64,000 nucleotides of DNA from Corynespora cassiicola (taxonomy: Eukaryota; Ascomycota; Dothideomycetes; Pleosporales; Corynesporascaceae). Under the pieces are notes generated by a model that worked only from the letters and a program-made list of their open reading frames with translations, had not been told where the DNA came from and searched no databases. The position numbers were made by a program, and so were the translations under genes. Below, piece after piece: positions 1 to 10,916 of the stretch. The DNA is taken from positions 186,001-250,000 of the forward strand of contig JAEUWY010000023.1 of the NCBI GenBank assembly GCA_022059125.1. Reading direction: 5' to 3'. Within the stretch, counting starts at the first letter, position 1. The number at the start of each line of letters is the position of its first letter.

Positions 1-36
1 ATCACATACAGAAATCTAAGCGCAAATGGTGCTTAC

Positions 37-219
37 TGCAATGGAGCAGGCATTGGCGGCAGACCGCTCCAATAGACCTGCTAGATCAGGAATAGCTGCA
101 ACATCAATGCCATTCTCAATGAGCGCGTTGGTCACGTTGAAATCTGTAGGCTCAAATTCACTCTGCACTGATGCGCCCACATATAGAGCGCAAAGAGCAA
201 ACTCGTAAGGAAACCGCAT
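37..219 (-). CDS. 5' exon of a secreted protein, possibly a FAD-linked (BBE-type) oxidoreductase; rest lies off the left edge
   Basis: The reading frame opens at an ATG (217-219) followed by a hydrophobic stretch that looks like a secretion signal (residues 1-20). It runs 61 codons to an in-phase GTAAGC donor (complement of 31-36); the original frame hits a stop 15 nt further on. The segment AIPDLAGLLERSAANACSIA resembles the region before the FAD domain in fungal secreted berberine-bridge-like oxidoreductases, where a Cys follows a short helix. No catalytic domain is inside the window, so the family is a guess and only the signal peptide and donor site are directly visible. The gene is transcribed leftward, out of the window. 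Confidence 0.4.
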
Positions 220-1358
220 TGCTTTTCTGTGGACTGATGGGGAGGATATGAAATAGAAATGAGCGCTGCGTACGGGTGCTGATAAAAAACCGCTGAGGTG
301 TGGTCGTAAAGTCCCGCTCTTTAGGCTGCCAATGCAGAAGCGACCTGCTTTTTATCACATTTCTGAGTGTTCTGCATGTAGCCTGAATAGGTGCCCAGTA
401 GTTTGGGCGCCTCGCTCGATCGGTTCCTCGGACTCGCAATGATTTCACGTTTTCATAGGGAAGGTCGATCTAGCAGATGGCACCAAGCTCGGGCGATAGA
501 TCAATTCCAGTTTAGCGACCATTCACAGCCCTTGTCCCCGCAGTGATCGGCTAGAATGAACCACCTATCAGCAATAGGGTGAGCAGGACGCCAAGGAAGA
601 TTCACCCGTTGCCACTCATCCTGCTGTGTCACATTGTCCTTCAATAGTGACTCTTCAACGCTGTATTAGAGCCTGAAGCTGTTCTATAAGCGATGCGAAG
701 ATATGCACAGGCAATAGGCAAGTGCAAGCCTGTGCGCACTTTGTGCAGTGTGGTCGCCGGATTGATCTGGGTGGCGATGCGGTAGGTCCCGGTCCGCCCC
801 TGAACTAGTCCCTATCCAGCAAGTTCTCCACATCCCGGGTCTCGACGGACCTTAAGCCCCTCTCAAGTTGGTGAGATGGCGGAGCCATCCAGATGCATAC
901 TCATGATACTCCTTTCCGAATAGCACCTGTACAAGCTGATAGACAATGGGGGAGTCAGCGTGTCCTACAACAGCAATCTCAAGTTACCTTCGCAGTCATG
1001 TTTTTAGTCAGCTTTTATGCCTCCAAACTCTGGAGTACCTGATCGGAGACTGCGTATTATCCTATATTGGGTCGGGAAATCTAGATAAATTCCCCTGGAT
1101 TGATGTGCTGTTGTCCTTTGGTATCAAAAGGTGTGTTCTGATATCATTGTTGAGTCTCGAGCTATGGTCGCGCAAGGCATTAAGTTCATGTCGGGATCTA
1201 AAAGGCCTATTTTATCATCTCTTAGGTTCATTTCGATCGCATATTGGACACAAATAATATAGCGAGTCTAAATTATAGGCAGGCTCACAACCACTTAGTT
1301 AACTCCATAATTCTTAGCTACTATAAACAATACGACCAACACCATCGATTTTCAGTGT
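220..1358. other. Intergenic, no supported gene
   Basis: About 1.1 kb between the 5' end of the clipped left-edge gene and the 3' end of the GH28 gene. Short open frames exist (for example 946-1257 on +) but lack family resemblance, splice logic or codon bias. The proximal part presumably holds the promoter of the left-edge gene. Confidence 0.6.
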
Positions 1359-2794
1359 CTAGCATTCTCCAGTCGAGCTCCCGCCTACGCAGACATTACC
1401 GGTACACTCCCATCCTTGGTTATCGACTACATTCCCACAAAGATAGCTCTCTGCACTAGTACCGTTGGCGAACTTTAGGTCAATGTTTTTAAGACGAATA
1501 TCAGTGCAAGGAGCAACTGCGCTGCACTGTAGACTTGTCACCCTCGAACTCCTTGTTGTGCCTCTCATTCCGTCGATCTCTACGTCGCGAACCTGGAACT
1601 CTGAGTTGGTGCAGTTGCCTTGACCTGGCGCACCGATGAAACGCGTGCATTGACTGATAGCAAATGCAGATCCTCTCATTGCCTCAATTGTGAGGTTTTT
1701 GAGAACCATGTCTTCCGCAAACCCAAGGCCTCCACCTCCCCCGTTGGGAGGATATCCATTCTGGTCATCGGTCCATGTCTTGACGTAGAATGCATGAAGG
1801 GTGTCCGAAAAGAACACATTCTCTGCCCGGATGTTTTCCACCGTCTCGAACACGTCGCGTAATTGACCAATGGAGCCGATTGCGATGCCTAATCCTCCAT
1901 AGAAACGGGAGTCTTGAAGTAAGATATTGGTGCTATTTGCTTTGAATGAGATGCTGTCATCGCCGTTATAGACGGTCCAGTTCTTAAAAACGATGTTAGA
2001 CGAAAAGATTGTATCGGCACCATCGGTGTTTGCTATTAGTTAGTTAGCATCTCTGGACAGTAGTGAATGGGAGAAATCGACTAAGCAAAACATACAGCTT
2101 TGTACTCTGTTTCCAGTGTTGTTCACCAAGATATCTTGGAAAACATTGTTGTCTGAATGGATGATGCTCATAGTCCACATCTGGCTCCGAAGGAAATTGA
2201 CACCCTTTACAACTGAGTTCTTGAGCCCATTAAACGTGATTTGATGCGGTCTTCCAGGGTAGTTTGACGTATTGGGCTGTTGGCGGATCCATTCATACCA
2301 GTAATCGCCATTTCCATCTAGCGTTCCGACGCCATGTCCATCCACGCGGACGTTGTTTCCACCGAGGATGAACGCTGTGGATTGATTTTGGTACCCAACT
2401 GGAAGCGAAGTATTGAGCCAAAAAGGGATGTCCGTGCTCCACTAAGCCTGGAATTAGTCCAATAGATCTGTTATGAGCTGATGTAATACGATCCATGTTG
2501 TCGTAAAAATACGGGCAAAGGACATACCAAAAGGGTCCCCTGAATATCAATATCTACGTCATCAAGACCGGTTACATTCAGAACCGAATTGACGTAGTAG
2601 GTGACGGGCTCAAAGACGACCTTTCCACGTTTTCCGCATTCAAGGAATGCTGAGCGGATAGCCGGCGCGTCATCGGTCTCATTGGACCCGCTTGCCTTCA
2701 CTACGCAAGTCTTTCGCCCTCCGCCTGGCACTGCACTCGCAAGTGATGCAAAAGCCAGTAGTCCGATGAGATTCATATTGTAACGAAATCGCAT
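1359..2794 (-). CDS. Secreted glycoside hydrolase family 28 (exo-polygalacturonase / rhamnogalacturonan hydrolase type)
   Basis: Three exons (2794-2528, 2441-2096, 2032-1359) give a 428-aa protein. Introns are 86 and 63 nt with GTATGT donors. The N-terminus carries a signal peptide ending in FASLASA. The right-handed beta-helix family is shown by GTLLWSTDIPFWL (made by the first splice), NTDGADT (N206-D208) and GDDSISFK (D229-D230). YVKTW lies in the position of the usual RIKT. The catalytic triad of acids is therefore present, but the GHG motif is replaced by YGGLGIAIGS, with no His. With the downstream YPPNGGGGGLG this points to the exo-acting or rhamnogalacturonan/xylogalacturonan branch rather than endo-PG. 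The role would be extracellular pectin side-chain or backbone hydrolysis. The start could also be 2824 or 2776; 2794 and 2776 both keep a good signal peptide. Confidence 0.85.
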
Positions 2795-4362
2795 TGTGAG
2801 CAACAGGGCATGCGCGGCTACCACATTTCATAACTTCGCTGCTCTTTATGTTGTGACACTAGTCTCGCTATTCGGTCCATCTCCATTTGTGCGGTCCAGT
2901 GCGCTTGCCATCATCCGTATGTCCAGCGCATTCGTGATGTCCGTTGCTCCAGGAGACCCTACGAAAAAGTGTGGAGATATACTGCGGGGAACCGCTGAGC
3001 GGTACCTGCTTGTCTGATATTGCACGAATCGGACATTTTCCGGCCTCCGCGACCCCCGAACTAGGAATGATCCTGCAGATCATCCATCAACCACCCGGTG
3101 AACATTACACCGAAAACTGCCTCCATGCCATTCTCATGGCAGGAAAGATCTTTCACAATCTAGTATATGCGCTTCGTGTGCGGAAGGCTTCCCCAAATTG
3201 TCATTACATAGATCACGCCTGCTCATACCAATGGTGTAGGGGACCACAGCTCACTAGCGCACGTAGTATCTATATCGTAATACTCACCTCTGAGCATCAT
3301 CTGGAGTAGAATTTATGCTGAAAATGAAAATAAAACTATCCTTTAGCCTGTGAGAACAAGGTGCATCTATAATAATCGAACAGGAGCAAGGGCACCAAAA
3401 GTTTCAGCTCGTCGATCTTCAACATTCATCATTGAAAAACTTTAAGCATCGCATTCACTCCAAAGGAATACAAATGACAGAGGTCCTTTTGAAAGATGCT
3501 CATATGTTGGGATCAGTATCAACTGTGAACTATGCGAACTAATTTGCCGTGTAGTTCAGGTTGTGTTTTGCCTCTACCTTAAAATGGATGTCGGAGGAAT
3601 GATCTCGGAGAGACGACCTTAGGACTCCGAAGTACGTAGCATGGACTAGGATTAATGGAGAGATCTCTTACTTCAGTGAATAGATATTTCCAAGCTTATA
3701 CATTGAACTATCTATGTTTTTTTTTAAAAAAAAAAACGGAAATTTTGTAAGAATGCAGTAACTTCTTGTTAATTGGGTATGCGATAAAACTAATACCGTT
3801 GATATTAAACAGTTTGATCCCAAAAGTCACTAGGCATTCAAAACGCTGAAAAACAATGACCCGTTCTCTTTTGAAAGCGCTAACGACTTTATTTACCCTT
3901 TCTAAGTCGATCACAGTATGGCCCAGTCTGGAATCGCTAAAACTCAGACAGAGCTATTTGATATTAAAAGAAAGGTGAAGATGGGGCTCTATAACTGCAT
4001 GTTATGTGTAAATTGAACATTCGAAACTAAGCTGACAGGTCATTTAAGAAGCAATAACAGACGTGACGAGGATCGTCCTGCCCGCGCTTCTGAGGTTACG
4101 AAGGGGTATTGTGAGCACACGAATATTCTGACGTATGACTCATATCCACGGATCTTAGAAATTCTTAAAATAATGTGAATATTAATTCAGGAGGCTGTTT
4201 GAATGAATTCAGAAAGAAAAAACATAAGTTGGAAACAACCTCGCCCTAAGTACTCTTACGATGTGACGAACTGATAAAATGAATAATTGAGCTTGATTCT
4301 CTGAGATCCGAAAAAAATCTGCTTTACTAAGGACTCTAAGTTAATTTCATACTTTTCTGATG
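2795..4362. other. AT-rich intergenic, upstream of GH28 and downstream of HET gene
   Basis: The first few hundred bases are likely the GH28 promoter. From about 3300 onward the sequence is AT-rich with a T-run directly followed by an A-run near 3716-3736. Small open frames (2944-3309 on +, 3708-3914 on -) show no recognisable product. No gene is supported. Confidence 0.6.
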
Positions 4363-6201
4363 TTATAAAAGACACAGCTCTACACATTTATCGCTGTCAT
4401 ATGCTGCTCCGTACATAATCCCATGCACGTACGCGTTTCCCAAAATTTGCCATCCCTTTTCCTCTTCTCTAATAACGTAAGGTCTTCTTCCACCTTTGAA
4501 TATGACAACAGAGTCTCCAACTTTTGATGGTATGGTGTCGGGATTCGTTAAGCTCGTACATGGGAACAATCCCATGAGATCACCCTCCATTCGGCCGACA
4601 ACCCATGTTTGACGACTCGCATCGACTTGTGAGACAGGTGCATCAAACAACAACTGCCCACGAATAAATTTAAATCCGATGATGAAAGAATGTGAAGCGA
4701 AATACGGTCCACTAATGATCCACAGCAGAAACCAAGGAAGAACCGACATCATGCGCCCGAATCGTCTGCAAATGCCGATGATGAACTCGCAGGAAGCAAC
4801 CCACCGCATAAAATCGCGGTCTTGGGTTTCATCTGAGAAAGGCCCTCCATTCGCGTTGAGAGTATGATAAAGAGCTTCGAGTAGGGGTTCGCCCGTAACA
4901 TAATTGGAGGCAAGGGGCTTGACGGAACCATCCGACGTGCGAGAGACTACCAGTTTCCATGAATTCAAAATTGCAGGAGCATCTGTGATGATACTCAGGG
5001 CATTTTTACTCGGGCAGAGTTGGCCTGCTGGCCAATACTTTGCTCGCAACTCCTGGATCGACGGTATGGGGGTTCCAAGGTCTACAATCTTGCCTATAAT
5101 ATGCCCCTGAAGAGTTAGAACTCCATCTCTATCATGAATGTCTCCGTTCAATTCTTTTCCAGCGCTTGCATCAAACCTCTCTGTTGCCGTCACCGTGTCG
5201 ACTGGGTTATCCAATGGCTGGTCAGTGGCAGACCAATCTGGTGCCCATGAGGGCAGCCCTTTGATTCGTGGCCCATTCACGTTTGGGATGCAATCTAAAA
5301 AGAGGTCGAGCCCTTTTGAGGATCGAAGTATGCTAAAAGCAACTCTCTGATAAACTTCTCGAGGCGACAGAGTGTAGTTCACTTGAACAACGGTCGGATC
5401 TTCTAACAAACTGAGGATACCAAACACTTTGTCAACCGAATGTGTTGCGTCAAAAGGCTGGAAGCTCCTCAATGCTTGATGGATATCAAAAGGCAGACCG
5501 TCACTCATTCTTTGTCGTGCATAGTTCAGTATGCGAAGGTAGTATGCTGGATGAAGGTGCTTGTAGCTACCTTCCACCGGGGTAGGATTGACGAATGATC
5601 CCAGTGGAGGTACTAGTGCGACAATGGCTGCAAGCTGATCCCAGTGAATGACGTCTTTGCCACAATGAACGAGTGCAACAGGTGCCAGTGCAACTTCTTG
5701 GATGATCCAGACCCGTGTGAACCATTGCCTGCGTAGAACGCTTGACAAAATTCGCGGATATTCCTTTATCCCTCTCCGTATCAAATCGAAGGCTTTCCTA
5801 CTCTCTTTATCGCTTTCTCCCAGCCATATCAAACACTTCACACATTTTCCGTATATGAACCCCATGAGAGGTACCTGAAAAGACTTCTCAACCAGATCAT
5901 CTTGGTTAATGCATACCGCATCTACCCAGAGTGTTCGAGGGGCATTGCTATCACGTAACGCGTGGAGTGCTGAACCCAAGCTTTTCGTTACAGAAACTGA
6001 TTTGCCATTGACGGATATCGTGGCCCGAAGTTTGGAATCACCCCAACAGTACGAGAGAGCCTCGTACTCAAGCCCATCATGTATCGCCGCGACACGAAGT
6101 TGGCACGTGACAAGGCTGTGACGCTGCCGACTCGGGCTGATGGTAAGGAGACGGATAGATACCCCATCATCGGGGATTGCCAATGTGTCATAGATGGACA
6201 T
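4363..6201 (-). CDS. HET-domain protein (heterokaryon incompatibility family)
   Basis: Single exon, 612 aa. The HET domain (about residues 40-190) is clear. It has YEALSYCWG, then LWVDAVCINQDD followed by QVPLMGFIYGKC, and RQWFTRVWIIQEVALA, the three conserved blocks of the family. HET domains act in fungal nonself recognition and trigger regulated cell death when paired with an incompatible partner. The partner of this copy cannot be told from sequence. The C-terminal two thirds contains a hydrophobic segment near residues 475-500 (WFLLWIISGPYFASHSFII) and ends with the common C-terminal HET-family region of mixed alpha/beta character. There is no NLR, lipase or prion-forming gene beside it, so it is probably one of the many orphan HET genes of moulds. 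The start ATG is the first in frame and precedes the domain by a normal spacing. Confidence 0.93.
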   Translation of the reverse strand: MSIYDTLAIPDDGVSIRLLTISPSRQRHSLVTCQLRVAAIHDGLEYEALSYCWGDSKLRATISVNGKSVSVTKSLGSALHALRDSNAPRTLWVDAVCINQDDLVEKSFQVPLMGFIYGKCVKCLIWLGESDKESRKAFDLIRRGIKEYPRILSSVLRRQWFTRVWIIQEVALAPVALVHCGKDVIHWDQLAAIVALVPPLGSFVNPTPVEGSYKHLHPAYYLRILNYARQRMSDGLPFDIHQALRSFQPFDATHSVDKVFGILSLLEDPTVVQVNYTLSPREVYQRVAFSILRSSKGLDLFLDCIPNVNGPRIKGLPSWAPDWSATDQPLDNPVDTVTATERFDASAGKELNGDIHDRDGVLTLQGHIIGKIVDLGTPIPSIQELRAKYWPAGQLCPSKNALSIITDAPAILNSWKLVVSRTSDGSVKPLASNYVTGEPLLEALYHTLNANGGPFSDETQDRDFMRWVASCEFIIGICRRFGRMMSVLPWFLLWIISGPYFASHSFIIGFKFIRGQLLFDAPVSQVDASRQTWVVGRMEGDLMGLFPCTSLTNPDTIPSKVGDSVVIFKGGRRPYVIREEEKGWQILGNAYVHGIMYGAAYDSDKCVELCLL

Positions 6202-6820
6202 TTGATATGGTATTTGATGACGGGTTGCGCGGATGCTGCAGTAAAGAATGCGGGGGAAGATGACGCGTCACTGAGTCTTAGCGTGGGGTCCAAGCCAGCT
6301 CTTAGAAAGCCACGGGCGTAATCCGCGACCCAGTCCCCGACTATTAGCCGAAGACAAGGGGCTGATTACTCGTCAGGTCTGAAACGCGTACGCTCTGCGC
6401 CCCTCTCCCCGAGTGTGAAATTCTAGCGTGTAGCTATGATAAGCCAATTAGAAATTTTATCGGCTTGAACAAGACCATCCGATTGGATTAAGTGGCCTCG
6501 CACCGAACGCCCGAAACCGGAGGGGACAGTGTATCGTACTGTTGCGTGGCCATGTCAATCCAAGCACGTTCGCACTATTGTACGAATGTACAGAAGGCCC
6601 CCTATGGTAAACGTGTTCAGGTTTTTTTATCATACATGTAAAACACATGCCAAATTGAACAAGAACAAAGTGAATAATTGAATAATTGGATAATGTGCTA
6701 TGAATGGACTGAGATTCAACCGGATCCCCAGTCCTAGTCCCAAATTACCTCTAGGGATGCGTGGCAAGCTGTTGAAGACGCAAATGTGGCCTGATAAAGC
6801 TTTATAAAGTTCTAGATACT
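6202..6820. other. Intergenic between HET gene and peroxidase gene
   Basis: About 620 bp with no supported ORF. It contains copy A of a decayed direct repeat (6421-6490), whose other copy lies at 8866-8936 on the far side of the peroxidase gene. Confidence 0.6.
6421..6490 (+). repeat. Decayed direct repeat, copy A
   Basis: Shares TCTAGCGTGT, a diverged A/CG-C/T-TATGA block, AGCCAAT(T/C)AGAAA, TCGGC and CATCCGATT in the same order and spacing as 8866-8936. Weaker resemblance extends to both sides (CCCTCTCC upstream; CCGA-AC..GGGGA downstream). Many of the differences are C/T or G/A transitions. Identity was judged by eye. It could be a remnant of a small transposon, a solo LTR, or an old segmental duplication. 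Confidence 0.55.
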
Positions 6821-8316
6821 CTACAAACTGGAGCTTGCATTACCAGCACCCGGAAAGGTGTCCTGAATTTCTTGCCACAGGGTCTCACCACCTTCAGTCA
6901 AATCTTTCCAAGCAGGGCAGGCAAGGCTAAGCAAGGGAGTAGCTATGATATCATCGACAAGTTTCAGAGGTCCTTCAAGCGTCTTGAGAATGCCCGATAG
7001 CGAGTTGGGGGCGAACGTCTTGAGAAGCTGCAACACAAAGCAAAGCAGATTGTTGTTCTCCAACAGGGTGGTGGTATTGAGAAGGCCCGATGTCACATTG
7101 GAAAGATCCAATCCAGTGAATGAGTTTACCTTGCCAGTGTTTCCGCCAATGCTGGTACTCTTGGTTAGCGCCTCATGTTTAATTTACTTGGAAAGTATAA
7201 ATTCTCACCTTCCCAGCTCGGGATGCTTGATGACCCAATCAATGAGGTCCAAGTTAAGCGGAATCAGCCCATACTCCAAAGGTTTGCGGTACCAGTTCTG
7301 AGGGATAGTCTCATGGCCCTTGCGGTACTCAAACTCTCCTTGAGCATTCTCGAAGACGGCAAAGAATTTCCTGAACACGTCTTGGGTGAGAATACCATCG
7401 GGATTTTCCTCGGTGTGATTCGAGAGCAGACGGCCAAGGAAAAGGTAACCGGCATTACGGCTGACCATTCCGGTGATAGGACCATAATAAAAGTTGGGGT
7501 TGTGTGCGACACTGTACTTCCAGCGACGTGCTGCTTGATCAGCGAGCAGGTCCATGGAGATTACACCATTCTCATCGGCCCTGTCGTGGATGTCGCGGAA
7601 GAGAGTCATGTTCATAGTCCAAGCATCTCCGGTCATATACAGATCATCACGGGTCAGGGAAGAATCAGACTCGATCCAGTTGTGTGATCCCTCCAAGCCC
7701 CTAGGATCACCTGCGGGAACATTAGTACGCGGTGCCCTGTAGATCAAACCATCAAAAAGGAAAGTGAGGCACCTACCAAGTAAACCGTCGAGATTATTGA
7801 GAATATTATCCGAGCCATCCACCGCGACAGTGCCCCCAATCGAAAAACCAGGGTTCAACGAGAGCGGGTTGCCCGTCCAGACGGTACCCATGAGACCGAG
7901 AATAAGAGCGAGCTCCACTCCCATGCCCATCACTTTGGGTGTTGGTCAGCGCCGAGCTCGCGGGATCATCAGAAGATTCCGCACTCACCTTGATTGATCG
8001 CATTGACGACTTCGGCGAAACTCGTGATACCATCCCGAGAAATGTAGCCATGATTTGCCAAGGCATTCAGCCCAGGGCAAGGCCCTCGCTGGTCCAAATC
8101 GCTCGGAGCCCGGAAAGCGTGCTGGCCGGTAACATCTATGGGCTTCTTGGAATCCACAATGATGCGCTTCGCAAGCCTTTCCTTCTCGAATGCGTGGAGG
8201 GCATTGGTCATCTGCTCAGGGGTAAGGTTTTCTAGGTTTCGGCGAGCGGCGGAAGGGAACGCATGAACAAGGCCGGCGCTCGACGAGAGCAAGAGAAGAG
8301 CAGAAGATAGCTTCAT
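6821..8316 (-). CDS. Secreted heme-thiolate peroxidase (chloroperoxidase / unspecific peroxygenase superfamily)
   Basis: Four exons (8316-7989, 7932-7777, 7710-7209, 7151-6821) encode 438 aa with a signal peptide. The heme-ligand motif PCPGLNALANHGYI places the proximal Cys at residue 80. The second block reads HNWIESDSSLTRDD, where chloroperoxidase has EHD and basidiomycete peroxygenases have EGD; here it is ESD. The block FEYRKGHETIPQNWYRKP is typical of long ascomycete members such as dothistromin-peroxidase-like proteins. Likely activity is H2O2-dependent oxygenation or halogenation of small organic molecules; the substrate is unknown. Introns are 56, 66 and 57 nt. The 66-nt intron (7711-7776) has a GTAGGT donor, a TACTAAT branch point and no in-frame stop, so reading through it would add 22 residues. 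The gene is flanked by two decayed direct repeats. Confidence 0.88.
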
Positions 8317-9385
8317 CGCGAGGCTGAGAGCAGTGCACAATTAGGGATGCAAGAAATGAATTAAAAATAGGTGTAAATTCGAAAATATGATAGTGAAAAA
8401 AGAATGACTACAGTGAGAATAGACGAAAGACGACCGGATACTGGGTAGTACTGAAGTGACTGTCTTGCGGGATATTAAAGACAAAAAGACTACGTCTTGC
8501 GCGTTGGAACGGTGGGGAACATATAGTACCAGTAAGAGAACAGATGATTACTAGGTCCCGTCTCTTCCCCTGGACACGACAGACCAACGGCTTCAGACTC
8601 GCGAATATTTCGATCAGCTACTGACTGTACTTCTTTCGGTCGGGCTGTGCGCTGTGATTCGGCCCGGAACGAAAAGCGGAAGGCCAGGCATATCCGTGCG
8701 CAACGCTCGTTAGCTCCAGTAACCGAAAGGGCGGTCAACTCTATCCTCGCCTTGAGCCTGAAATGGAGGCTAAGCACAAGCCAGAAACCGGGTGCAGTCT
8801 TCAGAACGCCAAAGCGGACGCGGTCCGCACGTAACTGAAGCGTATAGCCCTCTCCTGGGGCCGGGTGTCTAGCGTGTCGTTATGACAGCCAATCAGAAAG
8901 CTTGGTCGGCCTAACTAAGCGCATCCGATTAGCTGTGTCGACCCGCGTTAGTTGGACCCGAGACAAGGGGAGGACTGTGGGACTTGGTCGGAGAATTCTG
9001 CTAGTTGTGATCTTAGCATGCATACTCGTTGGGGAAAGCGTTGGAACAGGGAGGAAAGCATGAGCGAATCCCCTCGGAAATTCTTTCCGGCGGTGCAAGT
9101 TTAAGAGTGCTGATCCAGTCACACGCATCGCATGTAGTTGGGATCATCTCCTTACCCCTATCCCTACGGGGTAGGAATCGAAGATCAAAAGATCGATTGC
9201 GACCCAAAGCAGAGAGTGAGAGTCAAAGATTTGAATTAGTATGCAGGCCAAGTAAAAGCTTAGTAAACTGAACTTTTGGAATTTTCTTGCGAGAAAGTCT
9301 GCACAAGTATTCATAAACTAAAGAATTACAAGTCTATTATCTTCCGAACCCTGTATCCCCATTACGCTGTAGAATCAATCATGAT
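8317..9385. other. Intergenic between peroxidase gene and CFEM receptor gene
   Basis: About 1.07 kb. The part near 8317-8500 is the likely peroxidase promoter. Copy B of the direct repeat sits at 8866-8936. A short hairpin (TACCCC/GGGGTA) lies near 9153-9174. No coding frame is supported. Confidence 0.6.
8866..8936 (+). repeat. Decayed direct repeat, copy B
   Basis: Partner of 6421-6490 in the same orientation. Shared blocks are TCTAGCGTGT, TATGA, AGCCAATCAGAAA, TCGGCC and GCATCCGATT. This copy is more GC-rich than copy A; several differences are transitions towards A/T in copy A, as expected if copy A had been mutated by RIP. Confidence 0.55.
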
Positions 9386-10916
9386 CTAGACATGCTCCCT
9401 CTCTGTCCTCTGTCTGCCCATGGGCCAGCTATCTGACGCATCCGTGACCGTGCCGTTTGTTGGAATACCCACCGCCGTTTGTGTGTTCCAACTTAGCGTC
9501 TGCCTATCCGCGTCATGTTCGTTGGCAGAACCGGCCCGAGCACTGCTTGTTTCGATGTCGACCAAGGGTACGAAATCGCTCTCGTCACCCTGCTTGGGTT
9601 TGACCGAAACTCCAGCAGATTTACTGGTAACCGTGGCCCCCGATAGAACATTGCTCGACGACTGGCTTGATGCCTTGGTTGAAGCACCTCGGCTTGAGCT
9701 GATAGTCGATTTTACCCGGGTAAAGCATTTGACGAGAACCGCACGGTGGGCCGGCATGCATCCACAAATGATTGAGATGTCGATTTCGAGCAGACTCCAG
9801 TATCCCGCCTCGACATAATCCCACGTGATGTTTTGAGAATTGGCGAAATGAACCAGAGAGTACAAGCGGATAGCCGAAGTGAAGATGACGAAGATGCCGA
9901 CCGAGAACATGGACATGACCATAAGTTTCTTCTTCAAATCCATTTTCAGGTTCGCCAAGTGTTTTAGCGGAAGGATCATGACGATGAGGTCCAGCAAGAT
10001 GTTGATAGCGGCCGCGATCCATCCTTGCAAATGGATGTCGTTGCAGGTTCCTTCGTGAAGCTTATCCCACTGGTTCCAGGCCATACTGACGGGAATGCAT
10101 TGGAAAGTAGTAGCAAAGAAGAAAGCGATCGTGTAAGCCACGCAAACTCCCATGACGCCATAGACGAGGTTGCGGAATTGTCTGTCCGGAAAGACGCGAA
10201 GGTAAAAGAACAAGATGGAAATCTTGGAGATGCCTAGCCCGACAACGTAAAAGATTTCTCCATAGTAGTAGTACCTTAGGACATTCGTAATTTGATGAGC
10301 CTCCAGAGTGTACATGTCTTTTCCCAGTCCGTTATTGACCACTGCATTTCCAATCAGTTCCTGACATACATTGTATCCAAAGGTCTTTGAGAAACTTACA
10401 GATGGGAGCAAAGACTGTTGGTGGAATTGCACAAGCTACCACGATGGCCATTGTGGCATCGTCCCATGAGACAGGGCGGCCGGTAGAGCCCAAACTAGCT
10501 GCCATTCTCAGTAAGAAGGCTAGTACAGCAACAACACAGCCGCTAATTCCAAGGGCGTTGAATATCAACGAGTTGTTCCGGACAGGAACGCCACATCCGG
10601 TACTAGAGACATTCTTGGTTTGCAAAAGCTCGTAAACGGTGCAAGTCTGCATGGCACAAACGCCTACAGCGGCATTGAGTGCATCGTTTGTACACATGCA
10701 TTCAGACGTGAGATCCGTTGCGCAGCTTGATTTTGGAAGCTCTTCCATGAAGCAAGCAAGCTATTCCCGTGTTAAATTCATCCGGTGCATCTTGTAAAAA
10801 GGTGGTGTACATACCGAGCAGTTTGGCATCTGCGCTGCCAGAGCTTGCAAGGCATTTTGAGCCTGAGCAAAGGCAACAAAGACGGCGAGAAGGACCAGCG
10901 CAGTGGGTAGTCTCAT
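9386..10916 (-). CDS. CFEM-domain seven-transmembrane receptor (PTH11-like)
   Basis: Three exons (10916-10815, 10760-10400, 10341-9386) encode 472 aa. A signal peptide (residues 1-19) is followed by a CFEM domain with the eight-Cys pattern. The first splice joins PNCS to LACFMEELPKSSC, creating the CFEM core; TDLTSECMCT and VGVCAMQTCT follow. Seven hydrophobic segments then run from NNSLIFNALG to the block ending DISIICGCMPAHRAVL, followed by a Ser/Thr-rich cytosolic tail of about 115 residues. This is the architecture of PTH11-class fungal GPCRs, which sense surface or nutrient cues and signal through G proteins; the ligand is unknown. The family assignment is strong. The gene is divergent from the GMC oxidoreductase with 558 bp between start codons, which suggests a shared promoter region. 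Confidence 0.9.
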
